From Baffinella frigidus (taxonomy: Eukaryota > Cryptophyceae > Cryptomonadales > Baffinellaceae): a stretch of DNA of 14,745 nucleotides. This document shows positions 1 through 6,988 of the stretch, piece after piece. The notes below the pieces were generated by a model that had not been told where the DNA came from, made no database searches, and worked only from the letters and a program-made list of their open reading frames with translations. The first letter of the stretch is position 1, and each line of letters starts with the position of its first letter. Location of the stretch: positions 93,318-108,062 of the forward strand of contig MU647297.1 of assembly GCA_026770585.1 (NCBI GenBank). Reading direction: 5' to 3'. Both the position numbers and the translations under genes were made by a program.

Positions 1-140
1 CTCTCACTCTCTCACGCTCTCACTCTCTCACGCTCTCACTCTCTCACTCTCTCACTCTCTCACTCTCTCACTCTCTCACTCTCTCACTCTCTCACTCTCT
101 CACTCACTCACGCCCTCACTCTCGCACGCTCTCACTCTCA
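1..140. repeat. CTCACTCT / CTCACG simple repeat
   Basis: Tandem CTCACTCT and CTCACG units. On the sense (minus) strand this is a run of GTGAGAG, the same sequence as the exon 18 5' splice site, so the tract looks like an expansion of a donor site. A second tract of the same type is at 289-368. Confidence 0.8.
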
Positions 141-142
141 CG

Positions 143-288
143 GGGGGACGTACAGAGGACCCTTGACATATGGACGTTGACCAAATCTTGCGAAGACGTA
201 AACCCCTTCGAACCCTCGATACAGAGAATATGCACATGGGCAAAGGGGACGTACAGAGGACCCGCGACATATGGACGTTTACCAAATC
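143..288 (-). pseudogene. Exon 18 donor-half duplicates (two)
   Basis: One copy (about 143-212) reads [19 protein letters not shown] with TSP and the same GTGAGAG donor as exon 18. A shorter one (about 247-286) reads [15 protein letters not shown] but runs directly into the first copy without a donor. The C-terminal 15 residues are identical in all three copies, while the upstream parts differ. Confidence 0.6.
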
Positions 289-368
289 TCTCACGCTCTC
301 ACTCTGTCTCCCTCTCACTCTCTCAATGTCTCACTCTCTCACTCACTCTCTCACGCTCTCACTCTCAC
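289..368. repeat. CTCACTCT simple repeat directly after the exon 18 donor
   Basis: Same unit as the tract at the window start. It begins at the GTGAGAG donor of exon 18 on the minus strand and ends at a partial exon 18 copy. Confidence 0.7.
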
Positions 369-474
369 GGGGGGACGTACAGAGGACCCTTGACATATGG
401 ACGTTGACCAAGTCTTGCGCGGATGCCAACCCCTCCGCCTTCGCGACCATGTCCATGATGCGCCGCACGATCGG
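369..474 (-). CDS. Exon 18, last exon seen (solenoid gene)
   Basis: 106-nt exon. The acceptor is a CT tract ending CTCTCTGCAG and the donor is TCCCCCC|GTGAGAG. It encodes PIVRRIMDMVAKAEGLASAQ and [15 protein letters not shown] plus one base. The helix pair resembles HEAT repeats of importin-type proteins. Copies of its donor half occur at 143-230 and 247-288, and of its acceptor end at about 585-607. The following exon lies outside the window. Confidence 0.7.
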
Positions 475-480
475 CTGCAG

Positions 481-493
481 AGAGAGAGAGAGG

Positions 494-532
<39 letters not shown>

Positions 533-557
533 GGTGTGAGAGAGAGAGAGAGAGACA
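481..557. repeat. GA microsatellite (CT polypyrimidine tract of exon 18 acceptor)
   Basis: Nearly pure GA repeat. On the sense strand it forms the polypyrimidine tract ending at the CTGCAG acceptor of exon 18. Confidence 0.85.
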
Positions 558-584
558 GCGACAGTTCATCAGTCGCTCACTGTG

Positions 585-608
585 TCACTCTCCGCCGCAT
601 GATAGGCT
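585..608 (-). pseudogene. Exon 18 acceptor-end relic
   Basis: After CCACGCAG the minus strand reads PIMRRR, matching the start of exon 18 (PIVRRI), and then diverges into sequence preceding the GA tract. It is a short remnant of the acceptor side. Confidence 0.35.
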
Positions 609-761
609 GCGTGGACATTGATTTCACGGCCAAGTCTATGCACGTTAGAGATATTATTGTCAAGACATTAAACCACACAACGGACGTTCGTGCCTAGAAT
701 CGAAGTGGGTCCATGCGATGTTGCAACTACGAGAAAAAATCGGCTCGGGTAACAATGCATC

Positions 762-886
762 CACGCCAGAGGGCTAGAAGGGATTGACTGTCATATCTTA
801 GCCACATCTGGCTAAACTGACTTGAGAAATCCATGGTGTTTCCGCTGAAAGATGGCAAAAATGATTTTTTTGAGCAATCTGGCGTG
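762..886. mobile_element. MITE-like element, CACGCCAGA terminal repeats, copy 1
   Basis: Bounded by CACGCCAGA at 762-770 and its complement TCTGGCGTG at 878-886, 125 bp. It shares the terminal repeat and size with copies at 4397-4520 and 10920-11060. No target duplication could be assigned with confidence. Confidence 0.55.
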
Positions 887-894
887 ATGCGAAC

Positions 895-948
895 CTGCAT
901 GCCAGCGTTCTTGAGGGAAAGGCGGCACAGCTCGAAGATGCAGTGCGC
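895..948 (-). CDS. Exon 17, 54-nt exon (solenoid gene)
   Basis: Encodes AHCIFELCRLSLKNAGMQ between GACGACAG and GTTCGC, phase 0 at both ends. A diverged exon of identical length lies upstream at 1228-1281. The 5' splice site is only 8 bp from the end of an inverted-repeat element (762-886), so that element lies just inside the intron. The residue pattern is that of an amphipathic helix with two cysteines. Confidence 0.6.
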
Positions 949-1470
949 CTGTCGTCGGATCAAGGGTCAGGCGCAGCGATTCTCAAGAATTGATGATTTT
1001 GAAATTGATTCTCATGGCATTAAAAATTGGTTTCATGCCTGCCGTCGAATCCAAAGTCCGCCGTGTCTTCTCAATTCCCAAGAACCACGCCAGGTCGTAA
1101 CCCGGAATTTCAGTTACAAGTCTCATTGTTAATTTGATACTGCGCCGACGTGGAAACCTTCAAGCTTGGACCAGGAGTTGCGTGTCACCAGGTTCCACAC
1201 ACTCATTTAGTGCCACGAAAACGAAACGTTGCGTTCAGCGTTCTTGAGGAAGAGACTGCACAACTCGATGAAGCAGCGCGCCTGCCTTCGTATCGAGGGT
1301 CCTGCGTGTATTCTCAATTCTGAAACATGCGTGTATTCAAGGGTCATGCGTGTATTCAATTCTCAAGAATTTGAAAAATCGTTCAAAATAAATTAGAAAT
1401 TGGATTCACGCCTGGTGGCGAATCCAAGGTCAGAGGTGTATTCTCAATCCTCAAGAATTTCGAAATTTAT
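949..1470. repeat. Four-fold repeat of the exon 17 acceptor-side intron
   Basis: The intron sequence that precedes exon 17 on the minus strand occurs near 949, 1037, 1282 and 1411, each with a TTCTCAATTC-type tail on the plus strand. Two units adjoin 54-nt exons; the other two have an AG acceptor followed by a GC(A/G)TGAA(A/T)CC sequence instead of an exon. Confidence 0.55.
1228..1281 (-). CDS. Exon 17 paralogous copy, same length, open frame
   Basis: Encodes ARCFIELCSLFLKNAERN between AAGGCAG and GTTTCG. It is 54 nt like exon 17, with 10 of 18 residues identical and no stop. Because both are in phase 0 and multiples of three, they could be used together or as mutually exclusive alternatives; the weak donor (GTTTCG) argues that it may be a decaying copy. 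Confidence 0.45.
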
Positions 1471-1502
1471 TATCAGGAAATCAGAAAATGGATTGGCCGC
1501 AC

Positions 1503-1547
1503 CTCGACCTCGTCGTGGCTCCACGGCTCCTCCACTCCCGCGCAGAT
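1503..1547 (-). CDS. Exon 16, 45-nt exon (solenoid gene)
   Basis: Reads ICAGVEEPWSHDEVE between GGTGCAG and GTGCGG, phase 0 at both ends. It is short, but both splice sites are good and the codon third positions are nearly all G/C. The upstream intron contains a repeated ACTTCATTTCAGG unit (about 1560, 1590 and 2103). Confidence 0.5.
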
Positions 1548-2267
1548 CTGCACCATCCCACTTCATTTCAGGCCCCAAAACTTCGTGTGCAACTTCATTT
1601 CAGGCGCCTTGACCAGTCCGTTCTCGAGCGAGAAGGGAACAACTTGAAAAACAATTAAGGACTTTCACCCGAACGCCATGGCCGGATTCCGGCTCTGCCT
1701 GTCTTATCCCCTAAGTGGCGGACGGGAGAATATTCGCCCTAACTCGCCCTAGGCAAGTCATAGGGCCCTACCGTGGGGCGTATGAACCTACTCGCCACTT
1801 AAGGAATATGTGCCGTCCAGAGCGGTGGGGATGCGCGCCGTCCCCAGTAACCGTATCCCTCTGGAGCACACACGCCCAAGACCCACCCTTGCCCCCCACC
1901 AACCCTCACGGAAAGACCAAATTGTCGAATTTCAGACCTCAAATTCGCCGTGTGGAGAGGTCGAAACTGAGACCCCGCTGTGTTAACTTCAAACCCAATC
2001 TTGGTACGAAATCAATCTTTGGAGAAAGGTCGAAAATTAATCTTTTGGTCCTTCCCTGAGGGTCGGTTGCCAGCATCACACGTGCGCCACGAGGCCTCAA
2101 AACTTCATTTCAGGGTGTGAACAACTTCATGTTAGGCGTGTGCTCAAACCCCGCACTCGCCTCAGCACCCCGGCAGGAAGCTCGAGACAGACAGTGCCAA
2201 AAGACGATCCGTTTTCACCAAACGAACCCGAGACGAGACACCAGGACACCAGGACACCGTCCCATCG
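1548..2267. other. Intron region with little recognisable content
   Basis: No convincing exon on either strand. It holds an ACTTCATTTCAGG repeat (1560, 1590, 2103) and a 9-bp inverted repeat, TAAGTGGCG at 1712-1720 and CGCCACTTA at 1793-1801, which may mark a small element of about 90 bp. Confidence 0.4.
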
Positions 2268-2272
2268 GGTTT

Positions 2273-2421
2273 TATCTCAGAAAACGAGTTCTAAAACTCG
2301 TTTTCTTAAGTCAATCCCCCTACAAATTCGTCAACTTATTCTTTACTCTCCGCATAAGTTGACAAATTTATAGGGAAATTGACTTAAGAAAACGAGTTTT
2401 AGAACTCGTTTTCTGAGATAA
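2273..2421. mobile_element. 149-bp foldback (hairpin) element
   Basis: Almost the whole element is a palindrome: the outer 44 bp of the two arms (2272-2315 and 2378-2421) are exact reverse complements, and the arms continue with few differences to a loop of about 12 nt near 2342. Each arm also contains its own small palindrome (GAAAACGAGTT...AACTCGTTTTC). GGTTT at 2268-2272 and 2422-2426 could be a 5-bp target duplication. Confidence 0.75.
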
Positions 2422-2554
2422 GGTTTGTGTGTGGGTCAATGTGAGTGCCGTACCCCGCACAACAAGGTTCTGCATCTAATAAACGGGCGCCAAAACCGCC
2501 CGTGGCAAATACCCCCATGCTGACAAAGAGCCTGCGGTACTGATCTAGGAAGCG

Positions 2555-2690
2555 GGGGCGTACCCCGTAGACAAACTCCTCGCTGATTTGCAATGTGTAC
2601 CAGAATCGTTTAGACGGACACATCATCGAAGGCCCCGGTGGCTGCTAAGTGGTGGGTCGTCGTTCCGCACTGTCTGGAGCACGGGGCGGA
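2555..2690 (-). pseudogene. Exon 15 internal and donor-end relics
   Basis: Two pieces downstream of exon 15: VLQTVRNDDP at about 2650-2690, and SEEFVYG followed by GTACGCCCC at about 2555-2585, which matches QAFAYG|GTACGACCC. The rest of the exon is missing between them. The donor sequence is better preserved than the coding part. Confidence 0.5.
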
Positions 2691-2702
2691 GCGGGGTCGT
2701 AC

Positions 2703-2819
2703 CCCGTAGGCAAACGCCTGGCTGTGCAGGACAGCCAGCTGTTGGGGGTCGTCTTTCCGGACGGTCTGGAGAAGCACGCCTTTCGCGCGCTTGAAGACCC
2801 CATGCACCTCTTGCTCGGC
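2703..2819 (-). CDS. Exon 15 (solenoid gene)
   Basis: 117-nt, 39-codon exon from GGTGGCAG to GTACGA, phase 0 at both ends. It encodes AEQEVHGVFKRAKGVLLQTV and RKDDPQQLAVLHSQAFAYG. About 80% of third positions are G or C. Three partial relics flank it: an acceptor-side copy at 3020-3080 with frame-disrupting indels, an internal copy at 2650-2690 (VLQTVRNDDP), and a donor-side copy at 2555-2585 (EEFVYG followed by GTACGC). Confidence 0.7.
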
Positions 2820-2845
2820 CTGCCACCCCAGAATGTTACATGGGT

Positions 2846-3008
2846 CAATTTAAAACCGAGCTTTTACAAGTGGGCCTTTGTGTGGTAACTTTCATTCCTT
2901 TGGAGCTATTCTTCGGCGAAATTAGCCCAGTCACGAGGTTGGAACACCCCATCCTGGTACAAATTTTTACAACCCCACATGTAGATAGGGTCCTCCAGCA
3001 TTCTGTCT
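2846..3008 (-). repeat. Dispersed repeat family 1, copy in reverse orientation
   Basis: The reverse complement matches 6064-6215 along its length, including GAATGCTGGAGGA, CATGTGGGGTTGTAAA, CCTCGTGACTGG and GAAAGTTAC segments. A shorter fragment is at 10269-10316. Confidence 0.65.
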
Positions 3009-3019
3009 GGAACAACACT

Positions 3020-3080
3020 GTTTGGAGGAACACGCCTTGTCTGAAGACCCCAGTGGACTTCCTGCTCGGCCTGTCGTGGG
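3020..3080 (-). pseudogene. Exon 15 acceptor-half duplicate, frameshifted
   Basis: After CCACGACAG it reads AEQEVHW and then carries a base insertion and a later deletion relative to exon 15; the VFLQTV part resumes in another frame. It is a non-functional copy. Confidence 0.6.
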
Positions 3081-3158
3081 ACGCGCATGGAGTTTAGATG
3101 GACTGTTCCTGCCTGCTTGGAAGCCTGTATGTGTAGTAAATTACATGCAAGAAAGGGA

Positions 3159-3185
3159 CCAAGTCGGTATCTACTACCGACTTGG
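3159..3185. repeat. Perfect 11-bp hairpin with 5-nt loop
   Basis: CCAAGTCGGTA, loop TCTAC, TACCGACTTGG. It lies 18 bp upstream of the plus-strand exon at 3204. Confidence 0.6.
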
Positions 3186-3203
3186 CGTCTGTCATTCTGG
3201 CAG

Positions 3204-3338
3204 GTGTTCCTCGGACTGGTGGACGAGGCCAACAAGGCCAGTGTCATCATGGAGCTTGACAGAGCGCCACACACCATGGTCGTGCTCTACAACTACATCA
3301 CTCTGGACCAGCGCACGGGCAAACTGAGCAAATTTTAA
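3204..3338 (+). CDS. Plus-strand terminal exon of an unidentified gene, inside an intron
   Basis: Starts after TTCTGGCAG and runs 44 codons to a TAA. It reads VFLGLVDEANKASVIMELDR, then APHTMVVLYNYITLDQRTGK and LSKF. About 83% of third positions are G or C in this frame, while the opposite strand has mostly A/T-ending codons in its open frame, so the plus strand is the coding one. It lies between exons 14 and 15 of the minus-strand gene. No partner exon was found on the plus strand nearby, so it may be a translocated exon or part of a nested gene. Function is not recognised. Confidence 0.5.
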   Translation: MFLGLVDEANKASVIMELDRAPHTMVVLYNYITLDQRTGKLSKF

Positions 3339-3448
3339 CGTGGCCAAACTACAAAGTGGTCAAATTGAGTTTCCGGCATCGACGTGCGGCCTGGAATGAA
3401 TGCCAGGATAGACATTCGAAGCGCTCGAGGAGCTCATCCCAAACCTAA

Positions 3449-3580
3449 TCCCCATAAAGGATAATGATTAATTGCTTTTGGGCAACGAACATTACTACAC
3501 AATTTGCTCGTAAAAAAGTGAAGCAGTTGTGCAGTAATTTTCGTTGCGCCAAAAGCAATTAATTAATGCTTTTGTGGAGA
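3449..3580. mobile_element. Foldback MITE, TTACTACACA family, copy 1
   Basis: Arms 3449-3502 and 3527-3580 pair over about 54 bp with scattered mismatches; they share AATTGCTTTTGG and a GCAACGAA...TTACT.CACAA core. The same core forms a perfect hairpin at 6293-6362, and half-cores occur at 3131-3142 and about 10378-10392. Confidence 0.65.
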
Positions 3581-3616
3581 TGAAACCAGAGGTCCCGCCC
3601 GCCACCTTCTGAGCAG

Positions 3617-3711
3617 CGATGTGTACTAGAATCTTATCCATTTGCATTGGATTCTAAACTCATTTCTCCCGGATATCCGGGGGGGGAAGAAGTCGGCCGT
3701 TGCTACGTGAC
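3617..3711 (+). repeat. Dispersed repeat family 2, copy 1
   Basis: Shares TAGAATCTTATCCATTTGCA and flanking sequence with 8785-8880 in the same orientation. It contains the perfect palindrome CCCGGATATCCGGG. Confidence 0.6.
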
Positions 3712-3961
3712 GCCCCGTCCTGCCCCCCCCCCACCCGGGCCATGCGAACGCCCGCAAGAGTGCGAGCAAACAGATACCCGGCCTAGGGTCGGATAGCGAG
3801 GGTGCAAACAAATCGAAGGTTTCCTGGGTCACGTCCAGCTTCAAGGGGCTAAACATCAATAGCTAGTTCCTACCTAATTCCGTAGGAAAACTACCAAACT
3901 TTCCGGGAGTCTCCCTATGAAAGTGGACATTCTCCCCAGAGAAAATCAGAACATTTCGCAC

Positions 3962-4098
3962 CTCGAACAGCGCAGGGATGCATGCGGCGGCTTGAAGGCG
4001 CACGGGAAGTACGGGATCCGAGTGGCAGTCTTGCACGAAGTTTGTGATCCACTCCACGTCAGATGCCGTGCGTTTTGTCTGCCGTTGCACAGGGTCCC
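3962..4098 (-). CDS. Exon 14, HEAT-like exon (solenoid gene)
   Basis: 137-nt exon: two bases of a split Gly codon and 45 codons, ending TTCGAG|GTGCGA. It encodes DVEWITNFVQDCHSDPVLPV and then RLQAAACIPALFE. The D-P-x-LPV-(R/K)-x-x-AA pattern resembles HEAT repeats of importin-beta proteins (family knowledge; the comparison is from memory). The acceptor is TCTCTCTGAG after a very long CT tract; GAG is a weaker acceptor than CAG, but it is the one that keeps frame. Confidence 0.65.
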
Positions 4099-4100
4099 CT

Positions 4101-4144
4101 CAGAGAGAGAGAGAAAGAGAGGGAGAGAGAGAGAGAGAGGGAGG

Positions 4145-4184
<40 letters not shown>

Positions 4185-4296
4185 CATGCGTTGCTGGATG
4201 CGTCTGGAGAGAGACAGAAGAGAAAGAAAGAGAGAGAGAGAGAGAGGGAGAGAGAGAGAGCGCGCGCGCGAGAGAGAGAGAGAGAGAAAGAGAGCA

Positions 4297-4331
<35 letters not shown>

Positions 4332-4384
4332 GAGATGGAGAGAGAGAGAGAGTCAGAGCAAGAGAGAGAGAGCGAGAGAGAGCT
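4101..4384. repeat. Large GA microsatellite upstream of exon 14
   Basis: About 280 bp of GA with GAAA and GAGC interruptions. On the sense strand it is a CT tract that ends at the exon 14 acceptor. Its open frames (Glu/Arg repeats) are not genes. Confidence 0.85.
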
Positions 4385-4396
4385 AGATTCGATTCA

Positions 4397-4520
4397 CCAC
4401 GCCAGAGTCCAGGAAGGGGTCGCCAAAAGTCTATTCCCCCTAGTGTGTGGTTTTAAAAGTTTACCACTGTACCAGGGTACGGTCCAGAAGCGATCAAACC
4501 TCTCCATCAATCTGGCGTGG
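4397..4520. mobile_element. MITE-like element, CACGCCAGA terminal repeats, copy 2
   Basis: CCACGCCAGA at 4397-4406 and TCTGGCGTGG at 4511-4520 are perfect 10-bp inverted ends of a 124-bp element. The interior differs from copy 1, so only the ends define the family. Confidence 0.55.
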
Positions 4521-4587
4521 CAGCCACCCAGCGTTGTGAGAAGTGAGTGACCGCTCCATATTTGGGGACAGTTCCTCTCATATCAAC

Positions 4588-4762
4588 CTATTCGGAATCC
4601 CTCAAAGAAATCGTACATGTGGGAGCACCAGTTGTCAACTTGCTCGTCGCCCACAACTTTGCACGCAGCGTCAGCAGACATCTCGTATTGCTTTACAACT
4701 AGGCAGGGGGTGGAACTCACGAGTAGGAAGAGGCGCACGCACACCAACCCCTGCGCCCGCAC
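4588..4762 (-). CDS. Exon 13 (solenoid gene)
   Basis: 175-nt exon from GGATGCAG to CGAATAG|GTTGAT. It starts in phase 0 and ends with one base, which with the first two of exon 14 gives Gly. It encodes VRAQGLVCVRLFLLVSSTPC, then KQYEMSADAACKVVGDEQVD and NWCSHMYDFFEGFRI. An internal GTGAGT and CCTAG could define a 22-nt pseudo-intron, but that is too short to splice. The aromatic helix HMYDFFEGF is distinctive but was not assigned to a family. Confidence 0.6.
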
Positions 4763-5037
4763 CTGCATCCAGAGGGTTCAGTGTTTAGAGTACAGCTATG
4801 TCTTTGATGGTACCGACGTTTCCTGCACTCACACCAATTCCAAGAGCGCGGCCCACCGAGACAAAAGTCGAGAGTGGAACGTCTCAAAGCAAAAGTGGAA
4901 CCTCTGTTAACTTAGGAAGTAACAGTGGAGAACTGGGAGGCTGAGACTTCCCTGTAGTGTGGGCACCGGAGGGGTTCAATTTTTCTGGCGTTAGTCGAGG
5001 TTGACGACTGAACATGGCCAAATCAAAACGTCTGTGT

Positions 5038-5161
5038 ACACGCAGAGCCCGTCTTCGCATATCCACTTTTGACATCTTTCAAGAGAAACGCCTTGAATTC
5101 TTAAGTCAACCACGTCAGATCATGGATAAGGTGTCGGTTTCCCTCGATGAGTCCAGCGTGG
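5038..5161 (-). repeat. Dispersed repeat family 3, inverted relative to 10920-11060
   Basis: ATCCACTTTTGACATCTTTC, AGTCAACCACGTC and a GGATAAGG.GTCGGTTTCC segment match the reverse complement of the 10920-11060 element. One terminal repeat is degraded (CCAGCGTGG). Confidence 0.55.
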
Positions 5162-5221
5162 CATTGATGCAGTCGTGCTTTGGAATCGCAGGACGCAGAT
5201 ATCGATGCGTACGTGTGGGCG

Positions 5222-5262
5222 CGAGAGAGTGAGAGTGTGTGTGTGAGAGAGAGAGAGAGAGC

Positions 5263-5297
<35 letters not shown>

Positions 5298-5383
5298 GGA
5301 GAGAGAGAGAGAAAGAGAGAAAAAGCAAGAGAAAGCGAGCGATACAAAGAGAAAGAGAGAGAGAGAGAGAGAGATAGAGAAAA
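5222..5383. repeat. GA microsatellite downstream of exon 12 donor
   Basis: About 160 bp of GA/GAAA repeats beginning just inside the intron after exon 12. Confidence 0.8.
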
Positions 5384-5389
5384 CACAAC

Positions 5390-5516
5390 CTCCCGATCGA
5401 GGGGCGCGGCGTTCATCTTATACGAAAACAGCACCCTATGCAGCAAGATGATCAGCGACTCGACAGTCTCCGCGCCCAGCGGCCCCAGAGGCTGCCCGCC
5501 ACGCCCCGCGTCCCGC
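5390..5516 (-). CDS. Exon 12 (solenoid gene)
   Basis: 127-nt exon: one base completing the exon 11 codon and 42 codons, from GGCCAG to CGGGAG|GTTGTG. It contains GAETVESLIILLHRVLFSYK and MNAAPLDRE. Its acceptor region (CCAG followed by the CGGGACGCGGGGC motif) recurs twice upstream at 5605-5620 and 5780-5795 without the exon body. A GA tract (CT on the sense strand) starts right after the donor. Confidence 0.65.
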
Positions 5517-5795
5517 CTGGCCACGCACCACCTTAAAATTCAGAACGCAACGTTTCATTTGGTGGTACTAAATGGTACGTAGCCACCATTGATGTCTGCA
5601 CCGCCCCGCGTCCCGTCTGGAAGAAGAAGCGTGTTAAGCCACACAGCGGACTTCGAAGGGATTTTGAATAACCCCTAAGCGATGATATCTAGGACACTAC
5701 GGTAGGTAATCCGTAGGGACATAGGGGGGGTTCCTACGGATACGGTAACGGAACATGCCTTAGATTTGGCCGCCCCGCCCCGCGTCCCGTCTGGA
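5497..5795. repeat. Three copies of the exon 12 acceptor motif
   Basis: CCCCGCGTCCCG(C/T)CTGG occurs at about 5505, 5604 and 5779. On the minus strand each is a CCAG acceptor followed by the first bases of exon 12; only the first leads into the exon. An inverted ATCCGTAGG pair lies at about 5709 and 5732. Confidence 0.55.
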
Positions 5796-6063
5796 CGAAC
5801 AACCAACGTTGTTATGAGAAGACAAGACGGAACGGCCAGAACCACACATTCGACTACGGACCTTTCATTGAAAGTCAACTTACCCTGTGGGCACTTAATT
5901 TTGATTATTTTCTGATGAAAAATTTGGTCACGTTACCGCTACATCTAGGGGTCCCGAAACCCTCGAAAGGGGAAATAAGGATGAGTAATAAAGGGGGGCG
6001 GAATGGAGTAAAGTCTCGCTGGGTTGTGCAAGGGGCAGGTCAGAAAGGAGGGAATACCACTCG

Positions 6064-6215
6064 AGAATGCTGGAGGATCCTTTTTCCATGTGGGGTTGTA
6101 AATATTTGTACCGGGATAAGGTGTTCCCACCTCGTGACTGGCCAATGTATGGCTAGTTACGTGACCAATCAACGAAAGTTACGACACAAATGCCCACTTT
6201 TAAAAGCACATTGGT
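6064..6215 (+). repeat. Dispersed repeat family 1, forward copy
   Basis: Matches the reverse complement of 2846-3008 with indels. It carries no coding capacity and is probably a non-autonomous element. Between 5517 and this repeat I see no exon. Confidence 0.6.
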
Positions 6216-6292
6216 TTTAAACAGGCCTCTTTAGCATCCTCGTGTGGTGTGGGCAGGTTCGTCCGGGAACATCGTGTAATGAACTGAAAATG

Positions 6293-6362
6293 GGCAACGA
6301 AATTTACTACACGTGTGCTGTGCTATTACCAGTAGGAGCCTTTTGTGTAGTAAATTTCGTTG
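6293..6362. mobile_element. Foldback MITE, TTACTACACA family, copy 2
   Basis: GGCAACGAAATTTACTACAC and its exact reverse complement GTGTAGTAAATTTCGTTGCC enclose about 30 bp. It ends 14 bp short of the exon 11 coding sequence, just inside the downstream intron. Confidence 0.65.
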
Positions 6363-6376
6363 CCGATTTGTGGTAC

Positions 6377-6605
6377 CTCTTGGGCGCAGTCGAGTGCTTC
6401 CTCCTCAGCGCGGCACTCGCCCCCCCCCCCGCGCCACCGCCGCCGCCGGGCTGCGACGGATCTTTGTGCGTGGCCGCAGGTGTAGGGCGCTGGAGGGCGA
6501 TGATGCGGCGGAGGAGGCGCGCGAGGAGGCGGAGCACGGCGAGGCGGCGCGCGTGCAGCGTGTCCTCGCTGCGCTCCAGGAGGGCGAGGAGCGATGTGAT
6601 CACGC
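6377..6605 (-). CDS. Exon 11, long leucine/arginine-rich exon (solenoid gene)
   Basis: 229-nt exon from CCTGCACCAG to AAGAG|GTACCA. After two bases of a split codon it encodes 75 residues: a strong HEAT-like pair of helices (VITSLLALLERSEDTLHARR, then LAVLRLLARLLRRIIAL) and a low-complexity Gly-rich linker of about 12 glycines followed by ALRRKHSTAPK. It ends with AG, which joins the first G of exon 12 to give Arg, so phase is kept. The Gly run lies over a C10 homopolymer on the plus strand and may vary in length. Confidence 0.65.
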
Positions 6606-6731
6606 CTGGTGCAGGGGGGGTCACGGTCAGCGGTCGGATGCTGACTGAGATTGTTGCCAAGGCGCGCGCTGCTGCATGGAGCGTTTGCGGTAATTGTTGT
6701 CCGTTTTGGACGTGCGGTTTTCCGGTTTTCC

Positions 6732-6818
6732 GGTTTTCATTTGTACCAGAGGTGTCCACCTCTGGTTTTCATTTGTACCAGAGGTGTCCACCTCTGTTTA
6801 CTGTACAGTACAGTAAAC
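6732..6818. repeat. 32-bp tandem duplication and adjoining 11-bp hairpin
   Basis: Two identical 32-bp units at 6732-6763 and 6764-6795, each with a CAGAGGTG/CACCTCTG inverted repeat. They are followed by GTTTACTGTAC-A-GTACAGTAAAC (6796-6818), a perfect hairpin with a one-base centre. Confidence 0.7.
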
Positions 6819-6886
6819 AACGTAAGGCGCGGGAGTGATCAAGGAGACGAAGAAGGGTCGCGTCTGCGCAGAAGCGACACCAATCT

Positions 6887-6988
6887 GTACCCAACCGCCG
6901 ACCTCTATCCAACCGCTGACCTCTATCTAACCGCTGACCATTATCCAACCGCCGATCCGTACCCAACCGCCGACCTCTATCCAACCGG
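6887..6988. repeat. 18-bp minisatellite
   Basis: Five to six units of CTATCCAACCGCCGACCT. Because the unit is 18 bp it reads as YPTADL hexapeptides on the plus strand, but there is no other sign of coding there. It lies in the intron between exons 10 and 11. Confidence 0.75.

Noticed and set aside
3203-3338. A minus-strand exon here (frame reading FARALVQSDVVVEHDHGVWR).
   Set aside because: That frame has mostly A/T-ending codons, unlike every accepted exon, while the plus-strand frame has about 83% G/C-ending codons.
369-4098. Naming the gene importin-7/8 (Sxm1/Nmd5/SAD2 type).
   Set aside because: Exons 14 and 18 resemble that family's HEAT repeats, but about 72 residues separate the two motifs instead of about 20, and the upstream exons do not fit. 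A profile search with the spliced protein would decide.
4063-4386. Long Glu/Arg-repeat open frames over GA tracts (also at 481-560, 5239-5451, 9172-9375).
   Set aside because: They follow from the dinucleotide repeat in every frame and have no flanking coding sequence.
4700-4721. A 22-nt intron inside exon 13 (GTGAGT to CCTAG).
   Set aside because: Too short for splicing, and the frame is open through it.
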